A stretch of 64,000 nucleotides of DNA from positions 18,169,047 through 18,233,046 of the forward strand of contig NC_047066.1 of assembly GCF_902459465.1 (NCBI RefSeq), read 5' to 3'. Positions 58,801-64,000 of the stretch are shown here, one piece after another; the first letter of the stretch is position 1; each line of letters starts with the position of its first letter. The position numbers were made by a program, and so were the translations under genes. The stretch comes from Asterias rubens. Lineage: Eukaryota > Echinodermata > Asteroidea > Forcipulatida > Asteriidae. Under the pieces are notes generated by a model that was not told the origin of the DNA, ran no database searches, and worked only from the letters and a program-made list of their open reading frames with translations.

Positions 58801-61800
58801 AACCGCTGTGCATTTTTACCTGTACATTTCATGGTGCACAAAAGCTCTGACCAGGGTTATGGGAGCACTTGCCTTTGTTGTCTCCATGAAGTATGCTATA
58901 CCTGAAATGAATGCCTATATATTGAATCTTGAAAAATATTAATTTAAAGCCATTGGACCCTTTCGGTAAACAGTGTTGTCCAAGGCCCACACTTTGTGTA
59001 CCACATTTTCTATATCAAATAACAAACCTGTGAAAATTTAGGCTCAATCGGTTATCGGAGTCGGGAGAAAACGGAAAAACCCACCCTTGTTTCCGCGCGT
59101 TTCGCCGTGTCATGACATGTGTTTAAAATAAATCCGTAATTCTCGTTAACGAGAATTTATATTGTTTTGCTGTTTTCTCAAAAAGTAAAGCATTTCATGG
59201 AATAATATTTCAAGAGAAGTCTTTCACCATTGCCTTCTGTAAACCCTGTAAGTTATTTGTAAATCTGTGAACTTTTTTTTTTTTTTTCTGAACCGAAAGG
59301 GTCCAATTGCTTTAAAGGCTGAGTGTTCAAGGCACTAAGCAGAAAATAATACCTAGCATCTTGAAAGGCACTGGGCACTATTGGTAATTACTCAAAATAA
59401 TTGTTAGCATAAAAACTTACTTGCTAACAAGCAATGGAGAGTTGTTTGATAGTATACAACATTGTGAGAAATGGCTCCCTCTATAGTAACATAGTTTTTG
59501 AGAAAGAAGTAATTTCTCAGTAAAACATTTGAATTGATTTCGAGACCTCGCGCGTGAGGTCTCACAATCGAGCATGAAAGCACCCAAATTTGTGTGACAA
59601 GGGTGTTTTTTCTTCCATTATTATCTTGCAACTTTGACGACCAATTGAGTTCAAATTTGTACAGGTTTGTTATTTTATGCATAAGTGGAGATACACCAAG
59701 TGAGAAGACTGGTCTTTGACAATTACCAATAGTGCCCAGTGGCTTTAAAAGAGTTATCTTTTTTGAAACTGTGATTTGTTTGTTTTAATGCAGGGCATCA
59801 GTGCTTTCCTCGTTCCCAAACCCACTGAGGGTCTCTCGTTGGGGAAGAAGGAAGACAAGTTGGGAATAAGAGCATCGTCAACGACGGAACTCATCTTTGA
59901 GGATTGCGCAATCCCGAGGGAGAATCTACTGGGTCAGGAAGGCATGGGATTCAAGATTGCCATGGTAACCAATAAACAAATCATTCATTCTCAGGATGGC
60001 GTCACAGGCCTGTTACTTCACGGAGGCAACGAAGGCGATTGCCTCCGTGTCCCCTGGTCATTGCCTTGGTGCCCTTGAAATGCTCCAGTACAAATTTGCA
60101 ATTTCATCATAGGGTGCCCTTTACCAAGAAGAAAATGCCTTGGTGCCCTTGCCCTTTCAAAAACAAAGCATACAGCCCTGTGGCGTAGTCGTATCTTTCT
60201 TGCCTCCCATCTCTAGGACCACGTTTTGAAGTCAGGCCGGGGCACTGTTTGGATTAGGTTTTTGTCCTAGCACTATATACATTGTAGGACTCTTCTTCTG
60301 TGTGCTGTACACAGATACAGAGTCCTAAATAATAGGGCCCGTTTCTAGGGCGGAAAATTTTCAAAGCTTCATAAGTCAAATCTTACCTGCAAGAAGCCAC
60401 TAATTTCAACAGATTCACATTCCATGGCAGCATACATTTTTCTGCGGTGGGTTTTGGTCGTCATGTATTCCTCACAAATCCGTCATTTTCGTGAAATAAT
60501 GCAGCTCCCCATGTTAAAAAATTCTTGTTTTGATCGAATTCTCACAGTCGCGAGGAGCGAGACATAAACAAATTTATGCACTTCTTGGTCACCGTATCTT
60601 GACTGCACCGCGTTAACATGCAAGCGCATCGCCATCGTTTAAGCGTGTCGTGCGCCCCAGAAATGGACCCTGATATCCAGGACGTCACTGTAGTATATTA
60701 CAAAAGTGTAAGGCCGCCAGGGCTAGTTTCTGTCCCTACCTAACTGCTTGGCCACTTCTTGGACTAGTTCTTCCCACATATAAAACTGAAACTTCCTTCC
60801 TAGTCTCCTCTCCATGAGGTTTTTGGGAAAAACAGTTTCTTAAGTTTTGTTTTTCCCACGAAAACTGTACGTGAAAACCTACAAAAAATCAGCAGCTGAT
60901 TGTGGCTGTTACAGCTGAATTAAGGATTTTATTTTTATATTATGCTGATAATTGTGCATGGTTTTTCACTATCTGATCCATATAATACCTACATTACACA
61001 AAGAAATGAAACCCAAAATTTTCTCTCAGATTTTTTATTTTATGCACACTGTACTGTCTATTTTATCAGCTCTTCCAATCCTGTACTTAACACCTTTAAC
61101 TGACTGTAATCCCTTATTTCATTTATTTTATTTTATGTGTAGATGACGCTTGATGCTGGAAGGATAGGAGTTGCGGCGCAAGCTTTGGGTATTGCTCAGG
61201 TAATGTGTTATAGAACTTTCCATTGTTGATAAACAAAGTGTGCCAAATATTAGCAAAACAAGCAATCGTGTCAAAACAAAATTGTGATCAAATTCAATAT
61301 TTTTTGTAAAGATTCATAAATTCAATTTGTGTAACATTTCTACCAACCACGGCTACCTGCTTTTATTTTGCATTCATAATCAGACAGTTTCGCTATTTCT
61401 ATTGGTGGAGAGCGCGTCACGTTGGTGTGTATAAACCTTTGTTTATGACCAGTAAAAAGTGTTGAAACATGGGCATGACACGCCAGCTTGCACCTGTGCT
61501 TACAAGACACTTTCTTCATTCCTATTGGTAGAGAGCAACGGCTGAGATATACGGCCTTTTCATACACAATATCAACCTCTACCCTCGCAGGTACCCATTT
61601 ATATCACTGGATGAAGAGAAGCAATTATAATAAAGTACCTTGCTCAAAGACACAAGTGTCACAACTGGGATTCGAACTTCCTTGTGGAGTGGTGTGGCCC
61701 AGGGTTTTAGTGCATGAGGGTTTTCGTGTTGTCAGAGTGTGGTTTGGCAGCGGTGCCTTTTTTCGTCTTCTACCCTAGGTCCCCGGTTCCAATTACACAG

Positions 61801-63066
61801 GGGGAACAATGTGGATTTGGTTTTCTTTCCCCACCTGACTGCGTGGGTTTTCCCTGGCTGGAATAATTCTCTGGAGTTTTTCTTCCAAAACTGAAACTTC
61901 CTTCCTCAGTATCTTCTCTCCACTGGATTCTTGCCTACCGTGATTAAGTTCACTTTTGTTTAAAGGCAGTGGACACTATTGGTAATTACTCAAAATAATT
62001 ATTAGCATAAAATCTTACTTGGTAATAAGTAATGGGGAGAGGTTGATAGTAGATAGTATAAAACATTGTGAAAAACGGCTCCCTCTGAAGTGACGTAGTT
62101 TTCGAGAAAGAAGTTATTTTCTGCGAATTTGATTTCGAGACCTCAGATTTAGAATTGAGGTCTCGAAATCAAGCATCTGAAAGCACACAACTTAATGTGA
62201 CAAGGTGTTTTTTCTTTCATTATTATCTCGCCAAATCGACGGCCAATTGAGCTCAAACTTTCACAGGTTTGTTATTTTATGCATATGTTGAGATATACCA
62301 AGTGAGAAGACTGGTCTTTGACAATTACCAATAGTGTCGAGGGTCTTTAAGTCCCTTGACTTCAGAAATGAAATTAAACTAAATGCTAGAAATAAATGTC
62401 CCAGATGTTTTAGATAGATCGTTACTGCAAACCGACTACTGGCTTTGTTGTGCACAATACCAGGATTTATGTATGTTACATATAATAAAGGCCCTGGACA
62501 CCTTTGGTTATTGTCAAAGACAAGTATTCTCACTTGGTGTGTCTGGACATCTGCATAAAATAAGAAGCCTGTGAAAAGAACTTTATTGGTCATGGAAGTT
62601 GCAAGAGAATAATGAAAGAAGAATAAACCCTTGTTGCACAAATTTTTGTGTTTTAAGATGCCAATAAAAGGCTTCAGGCCTGAAGTTTTTAAATTCAAAT
62701 GTATTTCTCAAAAACTACATGAATGTTACTTCAGAGGGAGCCGTTTCTCACAATGTAAGTTTTTATGCTAACAACTATTTTGAGTAATTAACAATAGTGT
62801 CCACTGCCTTTAAAAAAATACTTTTCCCAGACATTACACACATGTTTGGTTTCATCTTCAAATGTTTCCTTTCGTTCAACCAATTCTAGGCTGCGTTGGA
62901 ATGTGCAATCAAGTATGCAACGGAGCGGAAGGCGTTTGAGAAACCTATAGCCAGTTTACAGCTTATACAGAGTAAACTAGCTGATATGGAAGTACGAGTG
63001 GAGAGTGCCAGGCTACTCACATGGAAAGCAGCTGCTCTCAAAGATAGCGGCAAGAACTTTATAAAG
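49824..63066 (+). CDS. ACADS: Short-chain acyl-CoA dehydrogenase (C-terminus off window)
   Basis: Eight exons: 49824-49905, 51434-51591, 53632-53781, 55103-55214, 57112-57263, 59794-59964, 61143-61199 and 62890-63066. All are GT-AG with matching phases, 353 codons so far (human ACADS is 412). The Arg-rich start ([18 protein letters not shown]) is a mitochondrial presequence. Strong family matches include [44 protein letters not shown] and [12 protein letters not shown]. The product would oxidise butyryl-CoA-size acyl-CoAs with FAD, passing electrons to ETF in the matrix. The catalytic base, the Glu of the EIYEGTSE-type motif, belongs to the last exon or exons beyond 64000. The introns carry a foldback element, a 63-bp satellite and eight tRNA-type SINEs. 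Confidence 0.96.
50351..51119. mobile_element. 749-bp foldback element with 10-bp target site duplication, ACADS intron 1
   Basis: Element 50361-51109 is flanked by direct repeats 'agttcagtgc' at 50351-50360 and 51110-51119. The termini are inverted: 'tagttgcgataac' and 'gttatcgcaacta'. Inversion continues inward through 'ccctcctcccgacggccgcc', 'aatttcgacagctag' and 'atgaacctg' to a centre near 50785. A 9-11 bp duplication with very long inverted repeats is typical of Mutator-like elements. No transposase frame is present. Confidence 0.92.
51640..52013. mobile_element. Element family 4, near full copy
   Basis: Inverted ends 'tatatttggtttgcagtaac' and 'gttaccgcaaatcaaatata', with second-order inverted blocks 'gtagagtttgttctta' and 'taagaacaaactctac'. 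About 370 bp and palindromic over most of its length. ACADS intron 2. Confidence 0.85.
52314..52700. mobile_element. MITE family 1, ACADS intron 2
   Basis: It begins 'ttaaaagcagtggacactat' and ends 'gtgtacactgtctttaa'. Same orientation as the copy at the PIPOX stop codon. Confidence 0.85.
52943..53110 (+). mobile_element. SINE-like fragment, ACADS intron 2
   Basis: It shares 'gatgggacgtaaagccgttggtcccgtgtg'-type sequence and 'gtaaaagaacccagtgcact' with 4020-4350. The 3' tail is missing. Confidence 0.55.
53158..53530. mobile_element. Element family 4, opposite orientation, ACADS intron 2
   Basis: The same ends as 51640-52013, but the inner block 'cgaaacgttaagaccaattc' is inverted relative to it. 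A segment is deleted near the left arm. Confidence 0.8.
54060..54185 (-). mobile_element. tRNA-derived SINE family A, reverse
   Basis: On the minus strand it carries the B box 'gggtttgaatcccaccgag' and the tail 'actgagtataca'. It abuts the family-1 variant MITE at 54180. Confidence 0.6.
54180..54556. mobile_element. MITE family 1 variant ('gggaaggtacac'), ACADS intron 3
   Basis: Ends 'ttaaagggaaggtacacg' and 'gtgtaccttccctttaa'. Same subfamily as 21491-21872. Confidence 0.85.
54600..54740 (+). mobile_element. tRNA-derived SINE family A, best preserved head
   Basis: The head has a tRNA-like A box (tggtctagcggtatgac) and B box (gggttcgaaccccac), with nearly pairing ends gctcgg / ccgagc. It is followed by the SINE body 'gactgagtatacagtg'-like. 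Because the same body follows every copy, this is a SINE and not a working tRNA gene. Confidence 0.7.
55370..55720 (+). mobile_element. Two SINE family A copies in ACADS intron 4
   Basis: Copies start near 55373 and 55565, each with B box 'gggatcgaatcccac' and a body with 'ttttcacag', 'gggaaagtac' and 'gtgtaca'. The second has 'tggtctagtcattagac' as a changed A box. Confidence 0.65.
55773..56310. mobile_element. Element family 6, second copy
   Basis: Matches 25016-25560 from 'attcataaatacctcagaca' to 'gaaaacctcttcaccacac'. The 3' part is a palindrome: 'ggttttcaactagtggttta' returns as 'taaaccactagttgaaaacc' around 'cctcgacttcgtctcgg'. Confidence 0.75.
56320..56400 (+). mobile_element. SINE family A head only
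   Basis: A box 'tggtctagtggtaagac' and B box 'gggttcaaatccagc'. The body is lost after 'gagtgagtcatg'. Confidence 0.6.
56716..56815. repeat. 21-bp tandem repeat, four units
   Basis: The unit 'tcactcgggctcgggcctt' plus 'ta' is repeated about four times. Because 21 is a multiple of three, overlapping frames stay open through it; none is likely to be coding. Confidence 0.85.
56926..57050 (+). mobile_element. SINE family A copy, ACADS intron 4
   Basis: A box 'tggtctcgtggtaagac'; the B box is partly deleted ('ggttgagggatggagtg'). The body ends 'gatgaatacacatcggtgta'. Confidence 0.6.
57325..57545. mobile_element. Head-to-head pair of SINE A copies forming a hairpin, ACADS intron 5
   Basis: A reverse copy (about 57325-57475) meets a forward head (57478-57545). 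The tRNA-like heads are inverted repeats of each other ('actgctctagaattgcaagg' and its complement), separated by only a few bases. Confidence 0.75.
57766..58780. repeat. 63-bp satellite, about 16 units, ACADS intron 5
   Basis: The 63-bp unit contains 'gggcaattctcaaaactatt', 'caacaggggcaagttgaatt' and 'gtaggcctgatacattgttg'. Units differ mainly at four or five positions (aggcc/agacc, aacag/aaccg, cattg/ctttg). The length of exactly 21 codons and the absence of stop codons leave long frames open on both strands; these are by-products. A TRIM or ACADS role is not suggested. Confidence 0.96.
58945..59315. mobile_element. MITE family 2, near complete, ACADS intron 5
   Basis: It runs 'ttaaagccattggaccctt' to 'aagggtccaattgctttaa', with an internal poly-T tract and small palindrome 'ctcgttaacgag'. 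Best copy of the family here. Confidence 0.85.
59361..59747. mobile_element. MITE family 1, 47 bases from ACADS exon 6
   Basis: Ends 'ttgaaaggcactgggcacta' and 'agtgcccagtggctttaa'. The central palindrome has changed to 'gacctcgcgcgtgaggtc'. Confidence 0.85.
60080..61140. other. ACADS intron 6, little recognisable
   Basis: A decayed SINE B piece lies at about 60715-60810. Short frames here have no domain. The rest is unassigned unique or ancient repeat sequence. Confidence 0.4.
61378..61560. mobile_element. Element family 6, 5' fragment, ACADS intron 7
   Basis: It shares 'cagacagtttcgctatttct' and 'gtgtataaacctttgtttat' with 25016 and 55773. It is cut off before the palindromic 3' half. Confidence 0.65.
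61962..62351. mobile_element. MITE family 1, full copy, ACADS intron 7
   Basis: It begins 'ttaaaggcagtggacactat' and ends 'gtgtcgagggtctttaa'. It has a short tandem 'gatagtagatagtata'. Confidence 0.85.
62478..62816. mobile_element. MITE family 1, diverged copy near ACADS exon 8
   Basis: Left end 'ataaaggccctggacacc', right end 'gtccactgcctttaa'. Exon 8 begins 75 bases later. Confidence 0.75.
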
Positions 63067-63124
63067 GTGAGGAAAATAATTTGATTTGCATTGGTATAAG
63101 GAATTTTATTTGGTTTTATATATT

Positions 63125-63255
63125 ATGTACACTGATGTGTGTAAGCACTGTACACTCAGTGTTTTCTTGGGTCCTGTGGAAAAAACCCCACAGGCATGTT
63201 ACTCGGGTGGGATTCGTAACCTTCAGCTTTGCCATTCAAGAGCAGATGTCTTAAA
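63125..63255 (-). mobile_element. SINE family A, reverse, ACADS intron 8
   Basis: On the minus strand it has a head with 'agacatctgctcttgaatgg' and a damaged B box ('ttacgaatcccaccc'). The body contains 'cacagg' and 'actgagtgtaca'. Confidence 0.6.
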
Positions 63256-63704
63256 GGGATGCTGCAGTGAATTAAAATAAAACAGTTAATTTTGCTGTCA
63301 TTTATTGAACGTCAATAAAATGTGTTTTGTTTATTCCCGACATATCTGACTTGCGTAATGACCCTTTTGTGGATTGTTACCGCCCCTACCATCGACGTCA
63401 CGTCGGGAATTCAAACATATCGTCGGCAAAAAGAGTCTGGTCCCTAACTACACGCGCCTAGGTACCAGGCCACACAGTGCACACATCTCTATATGCACAC
63501 AGCCAGGGGGCTCGACGGCTCGGGTTACCGACATGACGTCACGTTTATGCAAACGTTTAATCTCTTGAAAACCATGTTTAAAATACTTGCGCATTTAATA
63601 ACAAATTAAAAAAAATATTTCAGGTTTAAAAAGTCATGTTTAATCGTTACAATGAATAAAAAAAACACTGCAGCCACCCTTTAACTCTAGACCACCGAGA
63701 TAGC

Positions 63705-64000
63705 CCAGTAGCTACATGCACTGATGCTACATCACTAGGGCAAGCTAGTCGAAATGTTGAAACCAATTCAAGAACTGACTCCGCGGTAGTGCAGTTAATA
63801 ACGATCCTATAAGCTAAAGTAGTAGTCCCAGCCAATTTTCTATACCTCCCGCCCGGGTAGTAGTTAAAAAGCCGGACAGTTCTTTTCAGAACTGAGAAGT
63901 CTCTCGAAAAACCTGATAAATCTACTTCGCGGTAGTAGACAGTTCTCCGAAGAACAAACTCTACCTGGCAAGTAGATACACACATGGTGTTACCGCAAAT
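63705..64000. mobile_element. Element family 4, cut by the window end
   Basis: It enters at 'ctagggcaagctagtcgaaa' and runs to 'cacatggtgttaccgcaaa' at the right edge. The left third of the element is missing or lies in a different arrangement. Confidence 0.7.

Noticed and set aside
57757-58942. Long open frames on both strands (327 codons minus; 198 and 171 codons plus)
   Set aside because: They arise because a stop-free 63-bp (21-codon) satellite unit is repeated. There is no non-repetitive protein domain, and they lie in an ACADS intron.

Overview
The window is nuclear DNA of an animal, most likely an echinoderm and probably a sea star. All host genes but the TRIM pair are split by GT-AG introns. 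The proteins are deuterostome orthologues, and TRIM ubiquitin ligases with intronless coding regions are present. The AT-rich non-coding DNA is packed with short palindromic DNA transposons (MITEs), tRNA-derived SINEs and LINE tails. The taxon is inferred from this repeat style and the protein resemblance, not from a search.

Layout. (1) 1-12760, minus strand: eleven exons of APPBP2, a TPR substrate receptor of cullin-2 ubiquitin ligases; its C-terminal end lies beyond the left edge. (2) 13239-19449: left arm of a 6.2-kb inverted duplication carrying an intact 605-residue RING/B-box/coiled-coil/propeller TRIM gene on the minus strand. (3) 20024-31560, plus strand: a complete eight-exon peroxisomal sarcosine/pipecolate oxidase (PIPOX-like, 388 residues, C-terminal AKL), whose introns are filled with one MITE family. 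(4) 32-39 kb: repeat-rich DNA with a 709-bp foldback element, tandem duplications and a degenerate coding fragment. (5) 39683-45979: right arm with the second intact TRIM gene on the plus strand. (6) 46508-48168: two phase-compatible terminal exons of an unrecognised gene, perhaps starting with a signal-peptide exon at 38085. (7) 49824-63066, plus strand: eight exons of short-chain acyl-CoA dehydrogenase (ACADS); the catalytic-glutamate exon lies beyond the right edge.

PIPOX (peroxisomal amine oxidation) and ACADS (mitochondrial beta-oxidation) are both FAD enzymes, but nothing here suggests that they form a functional cluster. The points most worth a second look are the inverted TRIM duplication with private transposon insertions in each arm, a well-formed promoter facing the 3' end of both TRIM copies, a MITE inserted exactly at the PIPOX stop codon, and two large foldback elements. 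No unmistakably new biological system was found.
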